Positions 35,182-43,851 of a DNA stretch of 64,000 bases are shown in pieces. Positions within the stretch are counted from its first letter, which is position 1, and each line of letters opens with the position of its first letter. The stretch is from Candidatus Gastranaerophilales bacterium (GTDB taxonomy: Bacteria > Cyanobacteriota > Vampirovibrionia > Gastranaerophilales > Gastranaerophilaceae). Where the stretch lies: assembly GCA_944323255.1 (NCBI GenBank), contig CALURU010000005.1:1-64000 (forward strand). The letters run 5' to 3'. The notes under the pieces were generated by a model. It was not told where the DNA came from, made no database searches, and was given only the letters and a program-made list of their open reading frames with translations. Made by a program: the position numbers and the translations under genes.

Positions 35182-36561
35182 TTACCCCCCCCCGCCGAGA
35201 GATTTGTAGATATTTACAGTGTCTACAAGAGCGCTTATTTTTGCCTCATACATAGAATTTTCGTTTATCAAATACTGCCTGCGTGCAGCAAGTTCATCAA
35301 TACGATTACCCGTTCCGCTTGAATATCGTATATTTGCAACATTATAATAATGCTTTGACTTGTCTATAGCTCCTTTAAATTCGGTATAAGAATTGTAATC
35401 CGCTCTGTAGCTTGAAATAGCATTTTCACTCTCACAATACGCATTCAATAAAACATTGTTGTACTGGTGCAATTTTTCTATTGCAAGAGCTTTGTTATAT
35501 TTAAGAAATGCCCATTTGTAACCACCCGAATACAAATCAAACATTAACCCCGCACCTAACTGATAAACGGTACTGTTCCAGTTAAAAATCCGCTCAAGCC
35601 TCAAACTTTCAAACCCGACTGCCTCATTGAGATTTATAGAAGGTAAAAAAGCTTTTCTTGCCGCTTTTACATCAAATGAAACCTTTTTAATTCCGTATTC
35701 TGCCTGCAAAACATCCGGTCTTTTAAAAATTAAGTCGGAAGAAATAGCATCATCAATCCCCAGAGGAAATTTCAGGTTTTCGACATTGCTCCTTGCAATA
35801 TCCCCTCCGCCTTCCGGGGAAACTCCCCTCAAAACTGCAAACTGATGCAGCATAATTTCACGCTGGCGTAAAAGCTTATTCAATTGATTCTTTTGGGTTA
35901 CAAGTTCATATTCAGTCGTATACAAGTTATCGTAAGGTATTATTCCGCCATCATACAACTGACGTTTAAGTTTTATTGTCTCATCAAGGTTTGCAACTAT
36001 TTCTTCATAATTTTTTATCAACCTGTCTTCTAAAATTATATTAAAATAAGAAGCCGCAATTTCAGATGAAACGGAAAGTTTTGCAATATCAAGATCAGCC
36101 TTGCTGATTTTAACCCCCATTTTTGATGCCTGATACTTGTCCGCAAGCTTTCCGAAAATATCAAGTTCCCAGTTTAAAAGCAGCGGAAAATACAGAAGTG
36201 TTCCGCTTCCGTAATTTCCTGACCAGCGGGAGATTGTCCTATAAGGATAAACGCTAGGATTAATGCTCAACTGCGGAAGCCTTTGCGCATTAACTGTTCC
36301 GAGAATCGCTTCGCTCTCCTTAATTCTGTCCTCTGCAATTTTTACGGTCAAATTGTTTTCAAGAGCCTCTTCAACATACCCCGTTAAAATTTCATCATTA
36401 TAAGAGAGCCAGTAAGGCGAAAGTTCAAATTTTTCCTCCTGCTGCTTTTTGTTTTTCTCGGCCTTTACTGCCATAGGCGCAGGCTGACTCTTTTCTGCCG
36501 CAGAGACAGGAAAACATACGGTCAATGCCGTCAATATTACAACTGCAAACAACTTCTTCAC
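35182..36561 (-). CDS. TolC-like outer-membrane efflux channel
   Basis: 459 residues with a signal peptide (MKKLFAVVILTALTVCFPVSAA). Two repeated outer-membrane-efflux domains: NNLTVKIAEDRIKESEAILG, SINPSVYPYRTISRW, and AEYGIKKVSFDVKAARKAFL near 290. The start is GTG with AAGGGAAG upstream. The protein ends LGGGG because the gene finishes in a run of nine G directly before TAA, a slippage-prone tract. It is the first gene of the efflux cluster; CmeC/OprM-type channel by context. Confidence 0.92.
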   Translation of the reverse strand: MKKLFAVVILTALTVCFPVSAAEKSQPAPMAVKAEKNKKQQEEKFELSPYWLSYNDEILTGYVEEALENNLTVKIAEDRIKESEAILGTVNAQRLPQLSINPSVYPYRTISRWSGNYGSGTLLYFPLLLNWELDIFGKLADKYQASKMGVKISKADLDIAKLSVSSEIAASYFNIILEDRLIKNYEEIVANLDETIKLKRQLYDGGIIPYDNLYTTEYELVTQKNQLNKLLRQREIMLHQFAVLRGVSPEGGGDIARSNVENLKFPLGIDDAISSDLIFKRPDVLQAEYGIKKVSFDVKAARKAFLPSINLNEAVGFESLRLERIFNWNSTVYQLGAGLMFDLYSGGYKWAFLKYNKALAIEKLHQYNNVLLNAYCESENAISSYRADYNSYTEFKGAIDKSKHYYNVANIRYSSGTGNRIDELAARRQYLINENSMYEAKISALVDTVNIYKSLGGGG

Positions 36562-36638
36562 TTAAAAACTTCCCTTACTTTTTGTAAGTATAAAACAAAA
36601 ATACTTTTGTTTGAAGTTTTTTTAATGTAAAAAACAAA

Positions 36639-37701
36639 TTATCTGGTCTTTAAATATTCTTCAATAAATCCGTCCAGATCACCATCCATAACGGCATCTA
36701 CGTTTCCGACTTCATAACCGGTCCTATGGTCTTTTACCATTTTGTACGGGTGGAAAACATACGAGCGGATTTGAGAGCCAAAATTAATATCAAAATTCTC
36801 GCCCTTTAATTCCGCAAGCTTTTTCTCGTGCTCTCTCTGTCTTAATTCGAGAAGCTTTGAAGCAAGCATTTGCATTGCATTTTCTTTATTTTGAAGCTGC
36901 GAACGTTCCTGCTGGCATTTTATAACGATACCCGTCGGTTTATGCAAAATCCTGACCGCCGTTTCGACCTTATTTACGTTCTGACCGCCCGCACCACCGG
37001 AGCGCATTGTATCAACCTCTATATCCTCTGGCGGAATTACAATTGTTTTTTCGTAATCAGGAATAATCGGAGAAACTTCGCAGGAAGCAAAACTTGTCTG
37101 GCGTTTCCCGTTAGCATTGAATGGAGAAATTCTGACAAGTCTATGAACGCCCTTTTCAGCTTTAGCATACCCGTAAGCGTATTTTCCCGTAATTTTTATT
37201 GTAGCAGACTTAATTCCTGCCTCTTCACCGTCCGATTTATCGATAAGTTCAACCTTCCAGCCCTTAGATTCCGCCCAGCGGGTATACATTCTTAAAAGCA
37301 TACTTGCCCAGTCCTGCGCATCAGTTCCGCCAGCACCGGCATTTATGGTTAAGAAAGCATCCGCCTCGTCATATTCGCCTGAAAGCATTTTTTGAATATC
37401 ATACTTATCCAGCTCTTTTTTAAGCTGTTCCAATTGAACTTCGCTTTCTCTGATAAGCTCTTCGTCTCCGATTTCCTGAGCGGTTCTGGCATCTTCTAAG
37501 ATTAAATCCCATCTTGAAAACATCTCCAGGGTTTCTTTTATCTCTCTGGATCTTTGTCCCAGCTCCGATGCCAGATTTTGATTTGACCAAACTTCAGGAC
37601 TCTGAAGCTTTGATTCAAGTTCCCCAAGCTCTTTTTTTAAACTTTCAAAATCTACGTTCTGTTTATCTTTGTTTACTGCCTGTTCTAATTCTTCGATATT
37701 C
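36639..37701 (-). CDS. prfB: Peptide chain release factor 2
   Basis: Releases peptides at UGA and UAA. About 354 residues. SPF tripeptide in [13 protein letters not shown] (near 195), GGQ loop in [19 protein letters not shown] (near 235), and C-terminal [17 protein letters not shown]. The ATG at 37703-37701 overlaps the tmk stop (ATGA), and the protein reads in one frame from there. The usual in-frame UGA with +1 frameshift near codon 25 is absent, so autoregulation by frameshifting is missing. The exact 5' base is 37703. Confidence 0.95.
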
Positions 37702-38311
37702 ATAAACTTTCAACCAGTTCAACAACCTTTTTGTGTACATTCTCTATTGTATCAGAAGAATTTATAACTTTCACCCTGTCAGGCTCTTGTTTTGCAATCT
37801 CAAGATATCCATTTCTTACACGATTAAAGAACTCAACTCCCGCAGACTCCATTCTGTCCCTGTTTCCGCCGACTCTTGAAAGCGAAGTTTCCACATCGAC
37901 ATCAAACACAATTGTTAAATCAGGTTTTAGTCCGCTTGTTGCAAGATTGTTTAAAAACTTTATTCTCTCAATATCAAGTTCCCGTCCGTATCCCTGATAA
38001 GCCAGTGTTGAATCAACATATCTGTCGCATAATACTATTGTTCCCTTCTCGATTGCAGGCTTAATCATATTATCAACGTGCTGTGCCCTGTCTGCCAGAA
38101 ACAAAAAAGATTCACAATTCGGCGAAATACTGCCCTCATAATTCAAAAGCAATTCTCTTATTCTTGCTCCTAACATACCGGCACCCGGCTCTCTTGTAAG
38201 AAGGGTTTTAATTTTTTTCCCGCACAAATACTCATCCAATAAAGATATTTGTGTCGTCTTTCCGCAGCCGTCTGCGCCCTCAAATGTTATAAATAATCCC
38301 TCTTTTATCAT
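37700..38311 (-). CDS. tmk: Thymidylate kinase
   Basis: Phosphorylates dTMP to dTDP. 203 residues from the ATG at 38311, preferred because GGAG lies 8-10 bases upstream. P-loop [20 protein letters not shown] near 8-27, then [30 protein letters not shown] (DRY motif near 95) and the lid region [13 protein letters not shown]. Translationally coupled to prfB through an ATGA overlap. Confidence 0.95.
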   Translation of the reverse strand: MIKEGLFITFEGADGCGKTTQISLLDEYLCGKKIKTLLTREPGAGMLGARIRELLLNYEGSISPNCESFLFLADRAQHVDNMIKPAIEKGTIVLCDRYVDSTLAYQGYGRELDIERIKFLNNLATSGLKPDLTIVFDVDVETSLSRVGGNRDRMESAGVEFFNRVRNGYLEIAKQEPDRVKVINSSDTIENVHKKVVELVESL

Positions 38312-38366
38312 AAATAAATACTCCAAACTTTATTCCCACTCAAATTATAATAAGTTGAAGTTTGAT

Positions 38367-39347
38367 TTACAAGCTAAAATCTTGGTTATCTACAAAATAA
38401 TCAATTAATTTAATTACAGAAATTATCTCATCTATAATTGTATAAAACTGTTTAAAATCTGCTATAGGAGAAGTAAAGTCCGGAACTGTAAACATATCGT
38501 TATCTTCCGAAAGAGCTATAAATAAATCATTATCATAAAAAGAACAAGCAATTGTCTTAGCCTGAAACGCCGTTTTTATATTATTCATCCTTTCCATTAA
38601 GCCATCCGCAAGCAAGTCCTTTGCTTCCAGAACATCATTCGTAAATACTGCAAACCTTTTATTAAATACCGTATCCTCAAACTTTGAATATTTTAATTTT
38701 GATGCAGTATTATGATCCATACCAAATGAACTTATATGACTGCCCTTTGGATAAATCAGAGTTTTGCCGTAAAAAGTCTTGTTCATATCAATTCGAATTA
38801 CAACACCATCAAACAGAGAAGATGCTTTATTTCCACGTTTAGAAACGAACTCTGCTTCTATAATTTCAAATTTATAGCTCTTTCTTGTTCCTGAAATAAT
38901 ATTATCAAACCTGCTGTGGGTATAGTGTGGAGAAATTAAATTTACTTGTTTTAGGTTTCTCTCATTCAGGTAATACCCTTTTTCCCAGGAAAATTCGCCC
39001 AGTGACTTGCAAAATGCAGGCATAAGATCATCCTTCACTTTTGCCTTATAATCTTTTGCTAATTCTCTAAAATGTTTAAACAAGAAATTTAAACTTATCA
39101 GAAGTAAAATAGCAAAACTTGCTGTTATGAAAAGTAAATTAAATCCGCCTGCCACTTTGAATATAATAAAAATAGAAATCAGAAAAATAACCAGTGCAAT
39201 TCCCGTAACAATTGCCGAAGCTATTGCAAAGCGCTTGAGATACGTTTTACGCACCTCTTCAAATTTCAATAACCGCTGTTTTATATCCCGCAGGCAGCAC
39301 TCTCTCATTACACTGCGCAGCTCTTTATATATAGAATCTTTCTCCAT
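38367..39347 (-). CDS. DUF3137 membrane protein (copy 2)
   Basis: 326 residues. Two adjacent hydrophobic helices at about 40-90, then a soluble domain with SHYTHSRFDNIISGTRKSYK-like, FEIIEAEFVSKRG and LADGLMERMNNIKTAFQAK. It is the most divergent of the four window paralogues: its VEAR motif reads LEAKDLLADGLMERM. It is the last of three tandem DUF3137 genes downstream of a LemA gene. Function unknown; probably a membrane-bound companion of LemA. Confidence 0.78.
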   Translation of the reverse strand: MEKDSIYKELRSVMRECCLRDIKQRLLKFEEVRKTYLKRFAIASAIVTGIALVIFLISIFIIFKVAGGFNLLFITASFAILLLISLNFLFKHFRELAKDYKAKVKDDLMPAFCKSLGEFSWEKGYYLNERNLKQVNLISPHYTHSRFDNIISGTRKSYKFEIIEAEFVSKRGNKASSLFDGVVIRIDMNKTFYGKTLIYPKGSHISSFGMDHNTASKLKYSKFEDTVFNKRFAVFTNDVLEAKDLLADGLMERMNNIKTAFQAKTIACSFYDNDLFIALSEDNDMFTVPDFTSPIADFKQFYTIIDEIISVIKLIDYFVDNQDFSL

Positions 39348-39374
39348 AGTATTCTTATAATACCATAAATTCTA

Positions 39375-40322
39375 CTACAGTCCAATTTTCTGATCTAATT
39401 TAAAATAATCTATAAGTTTTATAATGGATAAAATTTCCTCAAACATCTGAAAGAACTGTTTGCCGTCATTAACAGGCTTAAGAAGAGAACAGATAGAAAA
39501 TAAATCTTTAGGAGTATGAAGTGCTACAAACAGATTCGTTCCGTAAAAAGCGCAGGATACATTATCTGCCTCAAACGCAACTTTCATATTATTAAGTCTT
39601 TCCATAAACGAAGGTGTAATCAAATACCTTGCTTCCACTTCATCATCTGTATAAACATCAAATTTCTTTTCAAATATAACATCTTCTAAAGTTGTATGTA
39701 CCAAATTAGAAGAAGGAGAAGTATGGAACATAGAATCCGGGCGGATTACAGTATTTCCATGAAATCTCTTGTTCATATCAAGTTTAACTATTACACCGTT
39801 AAATACTGTACGTCGATTTTTACCGGAGCCGGCTGAAAACTCCGATTCAATAATTTCAAACCCAACATCTTTATAATTTCCGCTAAAATAGTCATCAAAA
39901 TTGCTTGAAGAAAAGTATGGTATAAGGTTTGAGACCTGAAAAACATTACGGCTTTCATATAAAAAGCATTTCTTCCAGTTAATATTCCCAAAGCATTTGC
40001 ATACTGATGGCATAATTTTGTCTTTTATTTTGTTTTCAAAGCTTTTCTTTATTGAATACCAAGTTGCGCCTGCAACACCGAACATAATAACTGCTCCGTT
40101 AAGAGCTCCCTCTGCTTCGTCATTTGATAATTTTGTGATAAAAGGTGCAATAAGTAATAATATTCCGAGCACACAAAAAAATGAAGCGCCCAAAATTGCA
40201 TATAATAGTTTTCTCTTCCTTTCAGCGTCAAATTTTTCGAGTGCAGGCGAGAGTTCTTTAAAGAACTTTTCTTGGAATTCTTTTCGCATCTCCGGGTATG
40301 TTTTTTCTTTCTGCATAATCAC
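39375..40322 (-). CDS. DUF3137 membrane protein (copy 3)
   Basis: 315 residues, strongly similar to the next copy upstream: FNGVIVKLDMNKRFHGNTVI, TTLEDVIFEKKFDVYTDDEV and EARYLITPSFMERLNNMKVA are nearly shared. Two membrane helices at about 40-85. It overlaps copy 4 by 4 bp (ATGA), indicating tandem duplication within one transcript. Function unknown. Confidence 0.8.
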   Translation of the reverse strand: MIMQKEKTYPEMRKEFQEKFFKELSPALEKFDAERKRKLLYAILGASFFCVLGILLLIAPFITKLSNDEAEGALNGAVIMFGVAGATWYSIKKSFENKIKDKIMPSVCKCFGNINWKKCFLYESRNVFQVSNLIPYFSSSNFDDYFSGNYKDVGFEIIESEFSAGSGKNRRTVFNGVIVKLDMNKRFHGNTVIRPDSMFHTSPSSNLVHTTLEDVIFEKKFDVYTDDEVEARYLITPSFMERLNNMKVAFEADNVSCAFYGTNLFVALHTPKDLFSICSLLKPVNDGKQFFQMFEEILSIIKLIDYFKLDQKIGL

Positions 40323-41245
40323 ATTCCAATCTTTTGGTTTAATTTGAAGTGATCAATGAGTTTTATAATAGAAAGTATCTCTTCAAACATTGTGAAAAAC
40401 TGTTTTTCATCATTTACAGGTTTGTTAAGCGAGCAGAGAGAAAACAAATCCTTTGAAGTACGAAGACCTACAAACAAATACTTTTCATAAAATGCACACG
40501 AAACCGCATACGCATTAAATGCTACTTTCATATTATTCAGACGTTCCATAAATGAAGGTGTAATTAAATACCTTGCCTCAACCTCATCATCTGTAAAAAC
40601 ATCAAATTTCTTTTCAAAAACTACATCCTCTAATGTTGTATGTTTTAAAGTGAAGGATGGGGGAGTATGAAAGATTGAATCAGGATGAATTACCGTATTG
40701 CCACTAAAATTTTTATTCATATCAAGTTTAATTATTACACCGCTGAAAACTGTACGACGATCTTTGCCTGTACCGGTTGTAAATGTAGATTCGACAATTT
40801 CAAACGGTGTATCATTATATTTTCCGTAAAATACATCATCAAATTGAGAAGAAGAGAATTGCGGAATAAGATTCGATTGGGCAAAAAGTATGCGATTAGG
40901 ATATGAACCGTACTGCCAGTTCAAATTATTGAAACATTTGCATACCTCTGGCATTATTTTATTTTTTATTTTATTTTCAAAACTCTTTTTAATTGCACAC
41001 CAGATGATACAGGATGTACCAAACATAAAAACAATAATATGTATAGCTCCTTCTCGTACAAAATCGAAAACAAAAATCCATAACAATACCCACAAAATAC
41101 AAGATATACAAATGCTGACTATTGCGAATATCAGTTTTCTCTTTCTTTCATTATCATATTTCTGCAAAATAGGAGATAACTCTTTAAAGAACTTATCCTG
41201 AAACTCTTTGCGCATTTGTTGATATGATTTATCTGTTGTAGTCAC
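40319..41245 (-). CDS. DUF3137 membrane protein (copy 4)
   Basis: 308 residues. Same layout as copy 3: two hydrophobic helices (about 40-82), then FSGVIIKLDMNKNFSGNTVI and EARYLITPSFMERLNNMKVA. It is probably the parent or sister of copy 3 by recent duplication. The 54-bp gap to the upstream lemA gene holds a CCTCTCC..GGAGAGG palindrome. Confidence 0.8.
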   Translation of the reverse strand: MTTTDKSYQQMRKEFQDKFFKELSPILQKYDNERKRKLIFAIVSICISCILWVLLWIFVFDFVREGAIHIIVFMFGTSCIIWCAIKKSFENKIKNKIMPEVCKCFNNLNWQYGSYPNRILFAQSNLIPQFSSSQFDDVFYGKYNDTPFEIVESTFTTGTGKDRRTVFSGVIIKLDMNKNFSGNTVIHPDSIFHTPPSFTLKHTTLEDVVFEKKFDVFTDDEVEARYLITPSFMERLNNMKVAFNAYAVSCAFYEKYLFVGLRTSKDLFSLCSLNKPVNDEKQFFTMFEEILSIIKLIDHFKLNQKIGM

Positions 41246-41290
41246 CTTAAAACCTCACCTTAACCCTCTCCTATAAGGAGAGGGTGGTAT
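41246..41290. repeat. CCTCTCC..GGAGAGG palindrome
   Basis: AACCCTCTCCTATAAGGAGA followed by GGGT is a perfect small hairpin with the same CCTCACC/CTAACC flank as copies near 47110 and 31751. It lies between lemA and the DUF3137 gene on the minus strand and could act as an intra-operon attenuator. Confidence 0.6.
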
Positions 41291-41299
41291 ATTCAAATT

Positions 41300-41872
41300 T
41301 TATTTCAAAAAGTCTGCAGCATTAACTGCCTGTCTTTCTCTTTCTTCGGCTTTGAAGAAGTCAACCGCTTTTACATTAATCATTCTTGCAATCAATGAAG
41401 ATGGGAAAATTTCTACCGCATTTTTAAGTTCGTTAGCAGCAGAGTTATAGAATCTTCTTGCAGCAGCAATATGTTCTTCTACTTCATTATAGGTCTGCAT
41501 TGCAGTAATCATTGTCTGGTCAGCCTTAATTTGCGGATAATTTTCTACTGCAACCATAATCTGACCCATCTTTTGTGCAATTTGCGCATCAAGAGCAATT
41601 TTCTTATCTATATTATTAAAATCGTTTGGAATGTTTACAGCCTGATTTCTCAGTTTTGTAACTTCTTCCATCAAACCACGTTCGTGATCCATATATTTTT
41701 GAGCAATTGTCAAAATATTAGGAATCAAGTCGTATCTCTTTTTAAGCTGAACATCAATTGCAGAAAAAGCTTCCTGCGTTTTGTTGCGTTTTTGAATCAA
41801 TGATACATAGATACCGTATACCCAGAAAAGTATTACAGCAGCTACAATAATTGCAATCAGTGTTAATGACAT
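41300..41872 (-). CDS. lemA: LemA family protein
   Basis: 190 residues from the ATG at 41872; the upstream ATG at 41884 lies inside the GGAGGATTTT ribosome-binding site. One N-terminal membrane helix (LIAIIVAAVILFWVYGIYVS), then the four-helix LemA domain: RNKTQEAFSAIDVQLKKRYD, LIPNILTIAQKYMDHERGL, AAARRFYNSAANELKNAVE, FPSSLIARM. LemA proteins often pair with DUF3137 or TPM-domain genes; here three DUF3137 genes follow. Exact role unknown. Confidence 0.92.
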   Translation of the reverse strand: MSLTLIAIIVAAVILFWVYGIYVSLIQKRNKTQEAFSAIDVQLKKRYDLIPNILTIAQKYMDHERGLMEEVTKLRNQAVNIPNDFNNIDKKIALDAQIAQKMGQIMVAVENYPQIKADQTMITAMQTYNEVEEHIAAARRFYNSAANELKNAVEIFPSSLIARMINVKAVDFFKAEERERQAVNAADFLK

Positions 41873-41904
41873 AAAATCCTCCATTTTTCTATTTACATTT
41901 ATAC

Positions 41905-42771
41905 TTATAAACCTTTTACAACATCACTCTTTTGCAGCTTTTGAACCAGTAATAATACTGCGCCCAGAAGTACCCCCAAAGAAATAATTGCTGCAAGCTT
42001 TGAATAATCATTATACTCATACTCAAGCATAATTTCTACAGGCTGTTCCGCTTTTGCAAGATACCACTGGTATTCCGTATCACTGATTACGTTATCTGCA
42101 TTATTTTTGCTTGCCTTAACCGGTATTTTTATTGTAAGCACCGATTCTGGATACAAGAAATTATTCTTGATATCTTCATACTCTGCCTTATTCAAAACCG
42201 TCGCAGCACTATTACCATCCGCATACTTCTTTGTAACTAAAATATCATCACTGCCGTACAGCTGCATTGTCGATATTGACACAATCGGCACCTCTATGTT
42301 ATCTTTTACAGCCTCAAGAACTTTACTGTCTAGCCTGAAATTGTTATACTCAAGAAGCGCTCGATTTATGGCTTTTTCCATATTATATATCAGGTGAATT
42401 TTGTATTTCCTCTTAATTAATCCTCTGTTTGCTTCAAAAACACCGCCGTCTTCAAACCCGTCAGGAAGCAATTTGGCGGCTTCTCCAAATGTAACACCTT
42501 CTTTTTTAAGGATTAATGCGCCATAATCACCGTTAACAGTTGTTTGTACATTATAACCCTCTTTCTTATATTTCTGTATTGTATTTTCTAATTCACTTTT
42601 GAGTGCATTATTGAAAATATCCGACTTAAACCCTACAAAAACTGCACCCTTCGTGGAAGAAAGAGTTATCTCATCCTTTTTGTTAATATCAATATTGTAA
42701 CCCAGCCTTATACAACCCGTACAAAATATTGCCGAAAAGCAAACCAGAGCAATTAATAAAAGTTTCTTCAT
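41905..42771 (-). CDS. DUF3153/LppM-like lipoprotein
   Basis: 288 residues from the ATG at 42771. Signal peptide with lipobox, MKKLLLIALVCFSAIFCTGC, so lipid-anchored at Cys20. Then IRLGYNIDINKKDEITLSST, a conserved N-terminal pattern of LppM/DUF3153 proteins, and a C-terminal membrane helix (LAAIISLGVLLGAVLLLVQ) with a cytoplasmic Lys-rich tail. Homologues in Cyanobacteria and Actinobacteria are envelope proteins of uncertain role. It is upstream of the LemA/DUF3137 genes on the same strand, 32 bp away, so probably co-transcribed. Confidence 0.75.
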   Translation of the reverse strand: MKKLLLIALVCFSAIFCTGCIRLGYNIDINKKDEITLSSTKGAVFVGFKSDIFNNALKSELENTIQKYKKEGYNVQTTVNGDYGALILKKEGVTFGEAAKLLPDGFEDGGVFEANRGLIKRKYKIHLIYNMEKAINRALLEYNNFRLDSKVLEAVKDNIEVPIVSISTMQLYGSDDILVTKKYADGNSAATVLNKAEYEDIKNNFLYPESVLTIKIPVKASKNNADNVISDTEYQWYLAKAEQPVEIMLEYEYNDYSKLAAIISLGVLLGAVLLLVQKLQKSDVVKGL

Positions 42772-42883
42772 ACCATAAAAAGCCTCATTTTTTATAGCAT
42801 ACACGACCTTGATAACTGCTATAACATACAAATAGATGATTTTTTTTACTACTAACTATTGCCACCTATAAGAAATTTTTAAA

Positions 42884-43285
42884 TTATAATTTACAGTATT
42901 GTATAACTATATTATTAGCCGCTTCTAATTCTGGATCTTCTGAAGAAAAATGCAATTCCCCATGCTTTATATCACGCAGCATTTTTTCATTGTAGTTAAG
43001 CATTGAAGTAGCATAGGATTCATATTTACGATCTGGAAGGTAACAGTGCTGAACACCTATCTGAAAATGGCATCGCTCATCTTCAAATCCATAGATTTTA
43101 TAGTCATAACCGTTTATATTGGCATCAAACGGACGGCAAACTGTTAAACTTCTGTAAAATGGCAGTGTCAGTGAAAAAGAACGCTGAGCACTTGCCAGCA
43201 TTTCATCTTCTAAACTTGAATCCTCTGCGAAACAAACACCCTGGAATAACAATCCCAGTAAAAAAATACTCAATAACTTTTTCAT
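42884..43285 (-). CDS. Small secreted cysteine protein (paralogue A)
   Basis: 133 residues from the ATG at 43285 (GAGGAAAG upstream; a longer form lacks a site). Signal peptide MKKLLSIFLLGLLFQGVCFA. The mature part has four cysteines in LTVCRPFDAN, FEDERCHFQIG, VQHCYLPDRKYES and the C-terminal QYCKL, fitting two disulfides. It shares the pattern C-x-P...C...C-x-(L/F)P with the next gene. Not a family I recognise. Periplasmic or exported. Confidence 0.65.
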   Translation of the reverse strand: MKKLLSIFLLGLLFQGVCFAEDSSLEDEMLASAQRSFSLTLPFYRSLTVCRPFDANINGYDYKIYGFEDERCHFQIGVQHCYLPDRKYESYATSMLNYNEKMLRDIKHGELHFSSEDPELEAANNIVIQYCKL

Positions 43286-43420
43286 AAAATTTCTTTCCTC
43301 TAAATATAATAAAAATTTCTTCATACTATAACAAGTCTCCATTTTTTCATAGCATACGTTATTGCATTTCTTTCAAAAACATACATATAGATGATTTGAC
43401 AATGCCGGCAAAATTATATG

Positions 43421-43831
43421 TTATTGAAAAGTAGAATACCTGTTCTGGCAGTATGTATTGCCCGTACGCAAGAGATACCGGTAATTTTTATCTCTTAATT
43501 CGTCCATAACTCCGTTTCTTTGCCGGCTTACACGCTGTAATGTCCTGAACTTTTGAACATCAGCGAATTTCTGATAAACACCCTCGGGAAATGCGCAGTC
43601 AACTATTGTCCAGCGAATCGCACAAACTCTGTTGCGCTTTCCCTGAACTTCATATACACCAGCAGGAACTGCATGATATTTATAAGGAGTACAGGTAGAT
43701 AAATTATCGAGAAAAAGCAGCCTCGCCTCGATTTCCTTGTCATTAGTTACATAAAAATCAAAAATGTTCTCTGCATATGAAGATAAACATATACAGAAAA
43801 ACATTATTGATATTAATATAATCCTATTCAC
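43421..43831 (-). CDS. Small secreted cysteine protein (paralogue B)
   Basis: 136 residues with signal peptide MNRIILISIMFFCICLSSYA. Mature cysteines: LSTCTPYKYH, RNRVCAIRWTIV, DCAFPEGVYQKFADVQ and GNTYCQNRY. The spacing parallels paralogue A. Sequence identity is modest, so the duplication is old. It lies just downstream of the lytic transglycosylase on the same strand. Function unknown. Confidence 0.62.
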   Translation of the reverse strand: MNRIILISIMFFCICLSSYAENIFDFYVTNDKEIEARLLFLDNLSTCTPYKYHAVPAGVYEVQGKRNRVCAIRWTIVDCAFPEGVYQKFADVQKFRTLQRVSRQRNGVMDELRDKNYRYLLRTGNTYCQNRYSTFQ

Positions 43832-43851
43832 AATTCACTGCCCGCTATTTA

